A stretch of DNA of 64,000 bases from Tanytarsus gracilentus (lineage: Eukaryota; Arthropoda; Insecta; Diptera; Chironomidae), in the NCBI GenBank assembly GCA_038502055.1, contig JAXRKN010000044.1, positions 6,828,501 to 6,892,500 on the forward strand, written 5' to 3'. A program made the translations under genes and the position numbers. The notes below the pieces were generated by a model. The model was not told where the DNA came from. It worked only from the letters and a program-made list of their open reading frames with translations, and did not search any database. Shown one piece after another: positions 37,444-52,400 of the stretch. The number at the start of each line of letters is the position of its first letter. The first letter of the stretch is position 1.

Positions 37444-38937
37444 TTATGCTATTTCCACATCATTTGCGACAGCCGTAGATTCTTCACTTTTAATTTTAGG
37501 TATTGGCTCTTCATTCACGATAACGGGCTGCTGTTGTGGTTTTTCTTTTGTCTCGCTCGTGCTCTTCATGCCCGCCATAATTTGATTCATTTCGTTCCGT
37601 TTGATGTAATTGACGGGCACAAGACCGACATGCTTGCCATCGGTTGTCGCTAGAAGCCAATTTGTTGAGAGGAGTCTGTTGAGCTGTTGAATTTCTTTTG
37701 GTGCAATTTTAATCACTTGACCCGGGCGAACTGTCAATTCTGATGGATGTTCACCGTTGAAGTTATAAAGCACGACAGCATCGATTGGATTCATCCATGT
37801 TGCGGGATCTTTGGCTATTGTGGAAATGGAAATTTTTCAAATTAAATTATTTCGCAAACGATTTAGGAAACTCACATTGATCGGCGCTTGAGTTCATTAA
37901 AGATCCGAAAAGTTTCATAATTAAATAGGGTGCAGTGAATATGAAGGCTAAAAATAACACCATGGCTAGACCGGAGCTATTCTGTTGAGCACTTGCCGCA
38001 TCAAAAAAGTCCGAATTTGAATTAATTTTCTCCTCCGCATCTCGGAACGCTTCATTAAGATTAATTTGTGTTGATGGATTCTGCTTTGAGACGCCAATCA
38101 TGTATAAAAGTTTCTTATAACACCAAATGACCGTTCGAAAAACAGCGAAAGTTGAGAAGAATCGACTAAAAAATCCTCTCAGATGTGAAAAGTTAGCGGC
38201 GAGTCCAAGGATCGCTCTAAATGATGAGGTGAGTGCGAAATAAGTTGAGTCTAACATTGTTGCAATATTGCCGATCGTGGAGACGATTGTTTCAATGCTC
38301 TGGAATGCACCTCGACTGCTCTCTTCTGCCATTTGAATGAATCTCATATCAGGATCAAGGGGATTTCCAAATGCTCCCTGTCTACCGTATCCACCATATC
38401 CTCCAAAGTTGTTAAATGAATTAAACCCACCCATGCCAAAAGCATTATTGAAACCACCACCGCCAAACCCATAATTATTATTTCCATACGGTGAACTAAA
38501 CATTGATTGTGACTGAAACATAGAATTTGGGCGAGGTGGTAGTGGTGGTGCTGATACTTGAGGTTGTGTGGTGTGGACCATACCTGCAAAATAATTTAAA
38601 TAAATTAAAGTAAAATTCAAAGAAAATTATCAAAACTTTCTTTTATATCACAATTGTACGCAATCATAAAGGAAATTATCTTTTCATACAAAAGGCAATA
38701 AAAAAGAATTGTGTCGAGCGAGATAAGCTTCAGGGTTGATAAGAAAATCAAGAGTTAAAAAAATTGTGACATATCAAAAATGGGGGATGACAAAAAATCT
38801 CTACAAGGTTAAAAAGATTAAGTCATACCTGAGGGTGTTGGTATCGTATATGGCCCACTAAACACATCTCCACCTCCATATTGTGCTTGCCGATAATTCG
38901 GTGCTCCAAAGTTATTTCCCATCATATCGAAAGTCAT
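37444..38937 (-). CDS. Pex13: Peroxisomal membrane protein PEX13
   Basis: Component of the peroxisomal matrix-protein import machinery that docks PEX5 and PEX14. Exons 38829-38937, 37876-38583 and 37444-37814 give 1188 nt (395 aa; human 403). N-terminal part: proline motif APPLPPRP (about 48-55), then a Gly/Tyr/Phe/Asn-rich tract (about 69-109) with repeated FGGYGGYG-type phrases, the low-complexity YG region that in other PEX13 proteins forms a permeable meshwork. A helical membrane-associated part follows, with a clear hydrophobic segment at about 241-262 (SGLAMVLFLAFIFTAPYLIM). A C-terminal SH3 domain begins near 280 with ALYNF-like VVLYNF and ends with VNYIKR. The tail after SH3 is short and acidic. 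The start is the first Met in the upstream exon (MTFDMMGNNFGAP), typical of the family. Confidence 0.93.
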
Positions 38938-40443
38938 TTTATAAAAGTTATTTATCAAATTTTATAATTTAGAGGTCAAAGTCTAAGCAGTGGTTATGAA
39001 TTATTTCCTTATTATTTGAATTTTATTAAATTCTGAAATGCTTTAGGTTAAGTTTTGTAATTGACTAAAATGTCACGTTTTTTAACTGCGCATGTTGAAT
39101 GTTTTTTAGAAACTTAAAATACTTTTTTGTTGTTAAAAAATAAAAATTATATTTTTCTTATAAGACTTTGATGGAAAAGTGAAGAAGAATTTTTCGGATT
39201 AATTTTGTGAAGTTATCGCTCTTCATGTGCGTTTTTAGTTAAATTTTAAAATTCATATCCTGATGAATTTGAAAGGGTTTAAAAATATTTTTGAGGTTAA
39301 ATTGAAGGCTAAACTTTGTTAACCTAGAAAAATTATGTTAATTTTATAAGTCAAACTCTAATTTTAGAGATATTTTTAATTTAAGCAAAAATAAGTTTAA
39401 CTAAGTTTGATTTTTATGAAATTTCCGATACTTTTTTAGAGCAACCGATTCAATGAGAAATTTCACTGAAAGAAAAAATATCAAGTGGTAAAAGAAGAAA
39501 TTTAAAGATTGAAATTTTTACAAAATTAAAAAGTTTTTATCAATTTGGTGAATTAAAGTCCAATTTATATCTTTTAAAGTAAATGAAAATCCTTCAATAA
39601 CTAAAATTCATTCTGTAGTTTAGCTGGAATTGCATGTAAACAAAGACCCAATTTGTTTCCAGTGTACTTTTTTTCCATGACGTAGGCAATCGGTTCAAAA
39701 ATTCAGCTACAGAGTCAAATTGGGAAAAATCAAATTTTCTCCATACAAACTGGCGAAAAATTTAAAATTAAATCTAACTAATTGGAATAATTCTATGGGT
39801 CAAAGAACACACCTCCTCATACTTAGTTTCAACCACTTCACCCGGTATTTTTGACTTGAGGTGACATCACTGAAACGGGGATTTTGCATTGTTTTGGTGA
39901 ATACGTAGTAAAGTCTAGTAAGGTGCGATCGATAACGAGAAAAAATTTATAAAAAATTGTTAAAAATAGAGCAAAAGTTAGAAAAATGAAATGGAAATAG
40001 TGAAAAATTGATTCTAACACCTGTATATACTTCGGTAATATGAAGAAAACAAGAAATATCGCGAAAAATTGACGATATTTGAAAAAATAGGTCTCAGCCT
40101 ATAGTGGAAGTAAAAAATTATAAAAAATCTTATGTTTTCGCCGAATTTTTGGATTAAAGTACTTTATTCGCGTGTAATTGGACTGTTCAAATGCATTGCG
40201 ATAATAATTTTCAAGTTCTGATAAGCTTTTATGACCAAATTCGGCAATTTTTCATTTTATCAAGGAATTTATCGATTTTTCGTCACTCATCAGTCACATA
40301 TGATATCATGTCTTTGTATTGGTGAACAAAATGCACTCAATTGTTGCTCATCGCTCGTAAATATTTACATTTTTTTACTAATCATTTTCTTATTATTTTT
40401 TTTCAGATTGTAAATAGTTTTTTTAAGAAGCTTCTTTTTAATC
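38938..40443. other. Head-to-head spacer between PEX13 (minus) and tweek (plus)
   Basis: Holds both divergent promoters. No ORF with recognisable similarity. A stretch around 39600-40030 is less AT-rich than its surroundings and could be leader exon or regulatory DNA; nothing specific can be assigned. Confidence 0.45.
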
Positions 40444-43400
40444 ATGGATGAACTAATTGAATCGACAACAATTATGGAAAGCTATTTTAATAGCACGGCG
40501 CTATATAGCAGTCAAATGTCCAACATGGAACTTTCCTCAACCACAGAAATTTCCTTCGGTGACAGCGTTAATAAAACTATTCAAACTATCATTTCAACGA
40601 AAGATATTGTAAGTGTAATTAAAGTGCAATATTTTGAAGGTTTGCTAATTGCGACATGAATGAATTTATGGAAGTGCGTAAATTAATGCTTTCGACGTAA
40701 AAAATTATTTTGCGTGTTAAATTTTAAAACTATGCGCTTTACTATTAATTTTTTTTGAAGCATAGATAACGTTATGACTCATGACCACGTGAAGTGTTAT
40801 ATAGAGAAATCTTTATGAATTGCTTAAGGAAATACCAAATTTTTTATATCATGTGTGTACAGCGAAAAAACTCATTTTCGGTGCCAATTAAAAGCTTCAA
40901 ATTAATGAAAATTATCATAAAATGAACATTAAAACTTTTTTTCCATGTATGGTTTTAAAAGATTGCCATGAGTCATACGGAAAAATTCTCATTATTGATA
41001 ATTCATGCACTAAAGCCTTACGAGTGACTTTAAAAATAAATCAACTCGTTTGCAATAAATTCCGAAGTTCACATGTCATGCATGTTCATTATTTCCGTTG
41101 TCGCTTGTAATAGTTTTTAATAAATAATATGAATAATTTTTTATTTTAGCGCAAACTTGGTCTTGCGATATTTTTCGCATACATATGGATTATCTACATA
41201 AGTTTTTACAACTCTAGAGCATTAGGATTCTTAATAACGAAAGCAGTCAATAAGCTATACTTTAAAACCGCATACTTTAAAATAGGTAAAAATTACATGA
41301 CATTATTTTGTTAATTGCTCACGAAATGACTAAATAATTATTTTAGGATCATTATCAATTAACCCCCTCGCGGGAAAAGTGATGTTTCGTGATTTAGTTT
41401 ACATCGACTATGATTATACGCTACGGGCACAGGATGGTTATATTATTTTCCGATGGTGGCGTCATTATGTGCCGAAAGATGTATCAGATGCTCGAACTGA
41501 TCTTTCCCACTCAGAAACACGTTTGTCAATTATGCTGAATGGCTTCGAGCTTCACATATACAATCGTTCAGAACTTTACTCCGAAGTTGAGAAAGCATTT
41601 GGGTTGAAGCCGTGTGTTTTAATACCGACAGAGAATTTAACGGCCGAAGAGATTGCAAAGATGAAAGAGCAAGCCCTCAATTTGGAAAATCAAAAGAAGT
41701 CAAAGTTGAAGAAGAAGCGTCCGGAAGCGATGAATGCACGAACGTGGCGTGATTTAATTCCTGTGATTAAAGTTGATATTTCTTCGGGTCGATTTGTGTT
41801 TGGCAATCGACTCATTCCATCAACTCTTTGCATTTGTCTCGAAGAGGCGCATTGTGTCTACAGTACAAAACCCTCTCTTAATCCCTGCGATTATTTTACA
41901 CACTTTATTAAGGCGAAAGTTGAAAATGCAAAGGTGCTACTCGCTCCGAGTCCTCGTTACGTTGGTGTTAGTGACGAGCCGCCAAGATTTATGGGCGAAG
42001 GTTTTGTCGTAATGATGTCTAATTTACTCGAGCTCTATTTCTACATGGACGAAGCTGGAGTTGTACCTGAAGAGCCGGTGTTAATTACACTCGCGAATGG
42101 TGACGTTATTGAAGCTACATCGCCGCCTATGTGGGGAATTGATATTAAATGCGGAAGAGGAAATAGCAATATCAGTTATGGTCCATGGGCCGATCGACAA
42201 CGTGATCACCTCTATAAATTCTTCTTTCCTCAAAACTTTCAAGACATGGAACCGACACCACCACCAAAAGCCGGTGATCGGAGAATTGTTCATACCTTTG
42301 ATGTTAAATGGAGCACGCTAACTAATGCCACAATTGATATTTTATTCTCAAAAGAGAAGGAAACGAATGCCGTTCACGTTAATATAGGACCAGGCAGCTA
42401 TTTAGATGCAGTTTTGCCGTGGATAACATTAAAAGATGGATTCTCAACCAAAATAACCGGTCAATTTCTACACGTCGATGCTACAACAAGCCTACAATAT
42501 AGAAGTTTAGGTGAGAGTGACCTCAATTATTTTTATGCTCTATTAAATAATAATTTTTATATATTTTTAGGTGAATTTGAATCACTTCATTTTAATATCC
42601 GCTTAAATTATCCCCTACGCTGGAATGCTCATCAAGAGTGGCTAATCAATTTAATCGGCTACAAGGCAACAGCTTGCATAGTGTTTGAGCATAAGGAATT
42701 TTTTCAATATCTCATTGAAGATTGGGTCAGCAAGTCACCGCCCGATATTTTCACTTTCATACCGTACACAGTAAAATTCTCCATTCTAATGAAGGAATTT
42801 GAAATACTAACAATCAGCAACGAATACAACTGGATCGATTGCTCAAGTGCAAATCAGGAAAATAATCATTTAGCATTTTGTGGCGAAAACTTTGATCTCA
42901 GTTTTGCTCTTCCCTTCGATGACTTCCTTCCGAATACTGTACCTCTTAAGTTTTGGATACATGGCGAGTGTCTCGATTTGAGCCTTTATCTTCCGGAGAT
43001 ATCAACAAGTCGCCCAATCATCTTGGCCATGGATGAAAATGCTTCCATTCTTTGTCGAGACGGTCAGGTTAAGAAAAAGAGTGAACTCTACTCGAATAAG
43101 TGGAGGAGAACATGTTTAAGAAAAAATGGCTGGATTGATTGTTGGAGTGTTCCAATTTTGGCGCTTTCAATACAGTATGTATATCATCCAATGCCGGCAT
43201 ATGGACCCGTTCCCATGGCAGATGAAAATTTAACAACTCCCGAGAAAGAAGAAATTCTCTTGTCGCCCATGAGGATACCAAAGAGTAAAAAGCAACCGTC
43301 GACCTACTCTTGGAAAGTGACGGATGAAGAGAAAAATTTCGATGTGACAACTCTCGAGCCGGATGAAGTTACAGTGGAAGTTGAAATTGGTTCTTCCGTT

Positions 43401-46400
43401 CTCTATGCTTACGGATCGATTTTAAAACAATTTTATTACTTGAAAGAGAACATCTTTGGCGAAGACCAACACTTTACAGACATGGAAGAATCAAACATGA
43501 AAAATACTACGAGAAAAGTGCAAACAAAGTCGTCTCAACAAAAGGAACAAATGATGAAGGATGACATCAATAAATCAACTTCCGAATCGTCCACGCTGAC
43601 GGATGAAAAGAAAGCTCCATTTGACGCTCGAGTTTATCGAACCCTCAATGTCAATGTATTGCTTACGATTCACGATATTCAGGCACATTTAATGAAAAAT
43701 TGTAATAGCAATGACCCTCCATGCCCAATTGTACTCATCGAGCGGCTCGGCTTTGAAATGGAGAAAAAGTATCATGAAACTCTTCTCCAAGTTCTCGTCT
43801 CACCGGCTTTCCTCATTTCTCCTGACACATACCCTCGACCCTCTAAAGAGCGTCATTTAAAGCAAGGACACCTGTTGCTTTCTGCCCTTCAAATTCGTGG
43901 TCACGCAATGTTTAGTAATGAAGGCCGTTCACTTGATAGCGAGACATTAGAGTATGCATGGCTCCTCGAAGTTCAACTCGGTAAATTAAGTGGAAAATTG
44001 TCATTGCCTCAGCTAACACATGTGCTAATGGGTCTCGAAACGATGGCATATCTCGCACTAGATCCCGAGAATGATCTCAAGAGTCCAAAGTCAATTATTT
44101 ACTGTCATCATGGTAAAGATGCGAGAATGTGTGAAAAAACAAGAGAAGAAATTAAATATCGATGTCCATCGAGTGAGGACATAAAGTATAGAATGTTACG
44201 CATTGTTATCGACGCAATTGACATTTATCTCGTTGAAAATGGATGTGCTCTTCACACTTGGATATCACCGGTGAGATTTGCCATGTGTAATTTACACGGA
44301 AAGGAAGTTAAATCAGGAATAACAGCTCTCGTTCCTAATGTCCTTGTGAGGCATTTTGTTTCAACTGGCGGTCACTATACGCAAGTTAATAGTAATAATT
44401 CTTATAGCAATACAAATACAACGGGAAGTGGTAGATCAGCAAAATTACATAGTCAATCGTCGAAAACGGATGAGAAGAAAGATGACTTGAATTTGTTAGT
44501 GAAAAGAGGCGATGAGGCATCAATAATGGCCAAGAAAGAAAATGAATATCTTTATAGGCGAGGCTCAAGAGAAAAAGAGTCTGAGATTTATGGATCATTG
44601 CGTAGGTCGAGAGATGAAAGCCATATAAAGAGAGGTGATGACATTTATGCCTCAATTCATTCTAAAACAAGAGATAGTGAAAGCTATCACGAGCCTTGGC
44701 TAGAAGTTGGTTGTGTTGCTTTCGGACCACTAATCCTCGAGACAGCTACTGCTCTTCCTATTCCTGAACATGCACTCCATATCGTTCAAAACGATTATAT
44801 GAGATTACACGATGAGAAAACAAAGCGTTTAATGTTCCTATGGACAACTTTGAGTGATATAAAATGTGGATGCCTTGGAGGTTGTCTCTTCTTCGGTTCA
44901 AATCGTAATGGTCCGAAATTTTTTAAACCATCCTCATCAGATTTGCAAGATGGCATAAATATTGCACGTTATCACATAATTTCAAGTGGTTTAGTGAAGG
45001 AATATGGCTTTGGACAGAGCTTAGTGCATGAGGGCCAGCTTGTGTTTCACACACCTCCCTATAGCCTCGAGTCAATTTCACTACAAGAGTGCTATGAATA
45101 TATTAATAAAAACACATGTCGAGCATCAAAAAATACACTCGACTCTAAATCACCGTTGCCACAAAAGCATGCCGAAGGACTTCATAATTCACACAAGAGT
45201 GAAATTTCACCAAATAATACGTTTGTACGTGACAAATCGGGTAGATCTACCTTGGAACGTGTCAAAGAAAAAGAACCTATAACGGCCGAGCGAAGAGGAA
45301 GACGTTTCTCATACACCAATGCAAGGTGAGCTTTCTTACTACAATTTAAGAAATTATAAAATTGAGTTCGAATCTCAAATTTTGGGTTTTAAAATTTTAT
45401 TTGAAATGTGCAAGTTTATCATTTCATTCATTTTATCACCCTAGAGAAAGTAATGATTAATTAAATCAAGTAGTTCCAGGTGAAAACTTTCACAATCTCA
45501 GAAACGTTTTCGTATTACGCTACAAACATTTTTTAAATAAATTTTTTTTGAAATTTCTAAAAATACAAAACATTTTCGCAGGCATGACGTTCCTTATCGT
45601 CTTCTCGATTCGAGTCCTAAAACGCTCCCCAAAAGGCCAGAGCTCCATCAACAACACTCGCAGCGTGAAGATGACGTTGAAATTCTCTCGAGATCTGCTC
45701 CGCAGGCGTCGCATCCTTTGCAATCAGATTCTGAACATTCGCTCAGTCCAAAACTGTCAGATGAAGTAACGCTACGTGATGTTGTCCAAAGGACAATTTC
45801 GCTCACATCAGAAAATCCCTCTGAGGCTTTCTTTAGTGCTGACGATGAAGTTCATGCCTCGAGAAGTTCGAGTTTAAAAACAACCGATGGAACTTTGCCA
45901 TTGGTGATTCCCAAGAAGAGATTTGCTTCTGATTTAAGCATAACGGGAGTGCCAGATAGTGGAAAATTGTCCAGTCATCGAAGCGATTATGAGATTCACA
46001 CGCCTGAGCATAGAAGTCTTCCCACAAGACCACAAAGCACTGCTGAATTGGTAAGTACATATTTATTTTTTATTTGTAGCTTTAAAAGTTACAAAAAAAA
46101 GTTAAAAAGTTAAAAATTTAGCCAGTAGATTTAGTTTAACCACTAACCTATATTAACTTACTAATAAATCAGACCGACGAGCGAAGATTGCATAATTTAG
46201 CGACACCGTTAAGAAAAATAAATAACATTTCACCAAGACCTCCCGAATTTCGCCATTTTAAACCCGTTTATGATGTGAGTAGTTTAACTGTTTAGTGTAG
46301 AAGATTTTGCAGTAAAATTTAGTGACGTTGAAAATTTCCTAATTAACCCTCTAATCTGTGTATTGAATATTTTTGTCGTTTTTGTGGAGGTCAAAATTCA

Positions 46401-49400
46401 ATTTGTTAAACAAAATAACTTAAATTTATTTCCTTCACAGGTCAATCCAGACTCATCAGAGACTCACTCACTTTCGTCAAACTCATTCATATCAGCATTG
46501 TCTTCGCAGGAGGATATGACCCTCGTTAATCTCCACATGCAAGCTAATCGACCGATTGTCGACTCTCCTCTCCTTATGGCCTCATATCTCACACATCTCG
46601 CTCAGGTTCGCTGCTCTAACTGGTCAACTTGTTCACTGCCACTCGGATCAGATGCATTTTCAATGCCATTATTTCAAAAGAATGACGATGGTGGCTTAGT
46701 TTATATTGGAAGTAAGCTAGTTCCTCATTTTGATAATTACTCACACTGGCGAGAGATTAAAATCATGACAAAAATCGATGGACCATCGACTGCTGTTCCT
46801 CCTTCATGTTCGACAGCTCCACGTTCACATCCATGGGATCCTATGGTATTAATTCGAGCACATGGCAGCGATGAAAAACAATCGAGTGAAAAAAGTGCTG
46901 ATAAAGATGAAGAATTTTTGGGTGCTTTCCATGGCGATACGCCAGCATCGAGAACGTCACTTGTAGTGAGATTTAAAGGACATATCGATGTCATGTTGAC
47001 TCCTCTCCTCCTCGAATCAGCTCAGCGCATGGTTGAGTCACTAATTCCAACATTATCATCCCTTCATCCATTGACTGTGATTAATTCTTTACACAACTCG
47101 TGTGTTAGTAAAGTTGAGGCCATGAACATATTGAAAAGGGATCAAAGTAAGAGCTACTGGTCGCAAGTGCACTCAAATTCTAAACGTTCGACGACAGAAA
47201 GAAATTTACAGCCTGGCATGCCGATTATGACTGATGTATACGAAGAAAGTATATCGACTCATTTTCAAGGTCTCGTGGTGCTTCCCAAAATCAACATTTC
47301 CCTAATTCAGGCGGCAGTGGTTGAGGAAATAATTTCCTTTGCTGCACTCGATAACATTCAAGAGTTAAGCTGTTCGAGTCTGCTGGCTGTGTGCTTTGAT
47401 TCCGTGTCTATGAAATTTCATATAGGAAAACAAACGAAAGCATGCATGCAAACTGTTTACACTCAGCCAACAGCACGTGCCGGTCTTACTGGAATTAAAA
47501 AAGGCGGTGGTATAATTGGCAATACGCGAGCACTATTCGCTCATTTATCTAATGCCAATCGCACAGAGGCCGGTCCACTTGAGGCAATTCTCATTGAGAC
47601 ATCTGAAAATCAGCTCGAAGAGCTCGTTTTAACGCTCGACATTGGAAAAGTTCACGCTCAATTAAGAAGACTGAAGAATGAAGGGTTTTCGCAAGACTCT
47701 CAGCAGACAATAATTACAGCAATTCCTTCCCATCGAAGTCGTGCAATGTTTGACTGTACAAAGTTCCCGGAAGAAGCAAATTCAACGGATTTAAATGGAC
47801 TGGGCTTTATAATGTGTGAATGTGGCCTTGAAGGTGTAAGTTTAAAAATCGTTAAACGATCGCAGTTTGAAAAATCTGAAAATTCTACTGATGAGGGACT
47901 AAAGACGGTTTCGGATCAAGCTAAGCCTGAGTCGGCGACCGTGAATTTTGCGCAATTATTTAATGAGAATAATTCAACGATTAAAGCGGCTGAGGCAATT
48001 GTTAGGCAAATAACGATGAAAAAACCATCGACACCTAAACCCAGTGCAAGCATGAAAATCAAGAGTGAAAAGGAAGCGCAAAAAGTAGCCGAGAAAGAAA
48101 CTGTCGTGACGATTGAGGACGAAAATGATACTGAGCCACCTCAAACAAAATTAAATCCAACACCTGTAAATGGTCCATCAACATCCACTGCTAATCAAAA
48201 TCCCACAAAATTACAATCAGCAGCTGCACCTCAATTGTCGACGAAAGAAAACTCAAATGATAATGGAAAAATTTCATCATGCGTCATTGATCTCAAGACG
48301 ACATGGTTTAATTTTGCAGCGCCACCCAGAGCTCCGATTACCAAGAAAATTGATTATTCTCGCTCCGATTGGAATTTATTGAGTACCGCGGCACCCTCAA
48401 TAACTGCATGGATGAATCCGGCCAATAAGCTCGCAATCAAGAGCATTTCACTCGTCCGAATGTTTTATCAACGTGAGACCGCAGTCATAACTTCACTCAT
48501 GTGTGAATCACTTGAAAATCAATCAAATTACCGAGTGCCTAAGTCTCGATATCCCATGAAATTTACGCCAATGGCAAAAACACTGCAGGATGATTGTAGC
48601 TGTAAGCTGTTCACCATTATGCAAAATTTCGTTGGAATGAAGAGTGTCGAGAAGATTGAAGAGAATTTGAGGCATCAATTTGTGCCTGCTTTATCGACCC
48701 TCAGACAGGTGAGCCTTAAACTAGAAGGATATTGAAAAGGATTATTTTTCAATTTAATATCTTACAGGGCGTGATTGTTCTTAGTCGTCAGTGGAAATCG
48801 ATTCTCTACAATCCAATGCTCTTTGAGCATCAATACAAGCGGAAATTAAATCGCCCGAGCATAAATGTTGGCTTCACTGGTCAAAACATGGACGAGGTGA
48901 GTTTCAAATGATTTATTTTAAAACTAAATAAAAGAGATGAAAAATTTCATCTCTTTTATAAATTTTAATTAATTTAAAAACCTTTTGAGAAAAATGAAAA
49001 GACCCCAAAGAGAAACCAAAATGCAATTTATAATTTTTCCACAAATTTCTTATTATTTCCAACGATATATTCTTGCAGAGTGATTTAGATAGTATTTATG
49101 GTAAGTTTACAAAACAAGCGATAAATGTAATTTTCACGCTTGTCTGCTCAATGTGGTTTCATCACTCATATTATCGGTGTCTTTAAAAAATATATTTTTA
49201 TCCCTCGGAAAATTTGACTTTTTGTTATTAACAATTTACATAAATCCTGTCCATTAATCTCTATCCGTTCATTAACACAAACTTCGATCGTTGCTAAATT
49301 TCAGGACGATGAGAATGATGATGATAATGTGGAATTACTTAATCCGAATGTGGATAATTTACAAAATAATCTCGATGAAGAGAACGAGAGTACCATGTTA

Positions 49401-52400
49401 TTGAAGCAACGCCCGACAGTAATTGGTCAGCATGGTAAGTACATATGTGTGTCACTCCTTCCTCATGCTGTCTCATTTGTGTGTTTTTGTACAAACCTCT
49501 GCACGTCATCATTAACTTTGTTTGTGCAATTTGCTGACTTTAAATTTTAAAATTTGGGTAATTTTTAAATAAATTTAAATTTCCGCAGTTATCAGCGATG
49601 AGATGCAAAAGTTTTCCGACTCCGTTCACTCGTCACCGAGCACAATGTCATCCAAAAGGTAAGCATATATTTTAAATAAATAAAATAAAATTTAAAAATA
49701 ATTAAAATAGAAGGAAGCAAGCATCATTCAAAAATGCCAACCCACCACCCTCATCTCGCACGAGTCTGCAGATGTTTCCAATAATTTCCGGCTTAGTGGG
49801 AGAGAAGAGAGATGAGTCGGGAAGGATTGAATATGATACACTTAAAAGCGGATCGAATCACTCGATATACTCTTACGATTCTAATGAACGTGTTCCTCCA
49901 CCGAGACCACCTCCGCCGAAAAAAATACCCCATTATCATCAACATACCGAGTCTGTCGATTCGAATAAAGATGATTTATATTATGAGATGGCAAAGCAGC
50001 AAAATACGACGAGTAAAGTGCAGGAAAAAACATCTTCGCCATCAGATAAATCTGAAAGACCGCTTTCACCGTCCGATCGTCCTAATATTGCGACATTTAA
50101 CGAGTATCCAAAGTCCGATCGATTGCTCGACGCTCATTTGATTTTTGAGCCTCTCTTGACATGTCTCGGTGTTATGCCTAGTAAACGCTACGACACCAAA
50201 AATGAATCGTCATCGCTCGAGAATCTAGGAACGAATTTATCGCTTGTTTGTCTCTTTGATACATTCCGAATCGATATTGTCGTTAGTGAGGCGGGTGACA
50301 AACGGCCAAAGGCAAAAATTAATAAGAAGACAAATGGAAAATTTTCGGTCAATTGCAATAGCGAAACGCCCGCATTCATTTCGGAGAGAATTGACATTGA
50401 ATTGGAAATTGTAAAGATGACCGAAGGTCTGATGGAACATCAAAAGCAATTGTACATTTCGAGAGGTGATTTAATTGAAAATATCCTTTTACAAAAATAA
50501 TTAAAATCGATTTCATCTAGGTCAATTGAAGAAGCACACAAGCACGGTTGTCAATTTTAGTTTAAACATACGCTACATATCGCAGCAAGTGAATATGCCA
50601 TTATTGCGATTGCTTCATCAAATATCGAACATGTACATGAATGTAAAGGAAGCGCAGGATGAGATGAAAGAGCAGCCCGATAATAATAATACACAGACGA
50701 CAAAACGAAGTTTGCCACTTAAAGATGAGTCGAGTCTCGCCTCGGAGATGAATGATGCAACCTTAATTGGAAGCGTACATGAGCCAACATTACTCGAAAG
50801 CGGTGACTATGCGGAGGAACGATACGATAAATTTAATGAAATGGTTGCCTTTCCACTTGGACATTCGATTAGTCGAACAAAAATGCCACCGCTTGGTCCT
50901 TTAATACCATTGCCATCGTCATCATCGACAGCACCATCTACATCAGTTGGAGCGAGCAATGTAACGAGACAAAGAGCACCACCGCAAAGCTTTGCACAAA
51001 AACTGAGGTAAATATTTTTTTTTGCACCCAAATTAAAAGCTTTTTTTCTAATTATCCTAACGAATTAGATCAACTGGAAAGACAGTGAAGGGAAAATTGG
51101 GACAGTATACGAATCTCAACGATGCTGCCACAACACCAAACAAACCGAGTCCCCTGACACCAATTACATTCGATCCACCGAACATATTGAAGTTGAATCT
51201 TGAGCAGAAGCAACGTTCGGTGCCACAACCGCAAGAATTTGATTTCGACAATGCCGTGACAGTAACCGCTGCGGCTTTGGAATCGCCTAAATGTTGGACA
51301 ACAATTTATAATCTGCTCGACATCTACGCGGTCATGCCCGAAATGAGAACACAGACACATCGTTTGTCATTGTCGCCCGATGCAATTGCAAACCTTAAAT
51401 CGAAATTAAAACGTGGCGAGAGCGAGCAAAATGGCACAAGAAATGCAAACGAAAGTCAAACACAGAATAGCTTTGAGAAAACTCGCGTTATTGTGTTTGG
51501 CGTTGTTAAAATTCATCGGACACGTTTGTTGGCGACACTTAGTGGATTGAAATTGGAAGCTGAAATTACTTCGTTTCATAGCAGTACAACATGGCGCAAG
51601 AAAACAAAGCCAGCAGCACTCGAGTTTAGTTTAACGGGACAAATTGGAAGGGCGATGATTGTATTACTCGAAGGTGTCGCTCCAAATCAGCAAACAGTTG
51701 TAAAAGTAACTGTCGGAAAGAGTCAAACTCTGTACTCGAGCGTCACTAAACGTGGCAAAGATAAAAATAATGGATTGCTTACAATCGGAGCTATTTTTAT
51801 TGACATTCCACTTCATCCCATTCAACTACATGGCATGGTGACGCGCTCATCAAAACAACTCTCAACAACGCTTCAAGAATTGCGTGTAACTCGAACTTCT
51901 TCACGTGTTTCAAAACAAAGTGAGCCTGATTTAGAATCGCCCTTACATTTAAACAGGAGTGAGACTATGAGGGGTGAGAAAAAGTCAGCACCATCCACGA
52001 GCAGTGCTCCAACATTTTCACAACCCAAAGAGAAGATTAGAAAAATGCCACAGCAACAGTCCGATGTGAATCAGAGCGGATTATTGCAGCCACTTGTCAT
52101 GAATTTTAATGCCTTCTTCCAATCTCTCTCCATTACTGCATCCCTTCTGCCCTCGCTGCAGGCACAATATAAAATGGAAAATGTTACGGGAAAGGGAACG
52201 ACCGGAGATAAGGCGAATTTCACCATAGATTTACCATCGCAGTGTCTTTCGTTCATCACAAAAGCAACGAGTCAGGATAACAACGCAAATCTTCCGCCAC
52301 AAGCAGCCATACCACTGCCACTTGTGCACATTCGAGCCGAGTTCATTCCGGAAGAGGCAATAGCGAAGACAAAAGATGCCGCAAATAATATTGATGGCGT

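Noticed and set aside
46363..46440. Upstream extension of the exon at 46441 with its own Met
   Set aside because: A TTTCCTTCACAG acceptor ends at 46440 and the joined frame with exon 46173-46274 is in phase, so the extension is intron.
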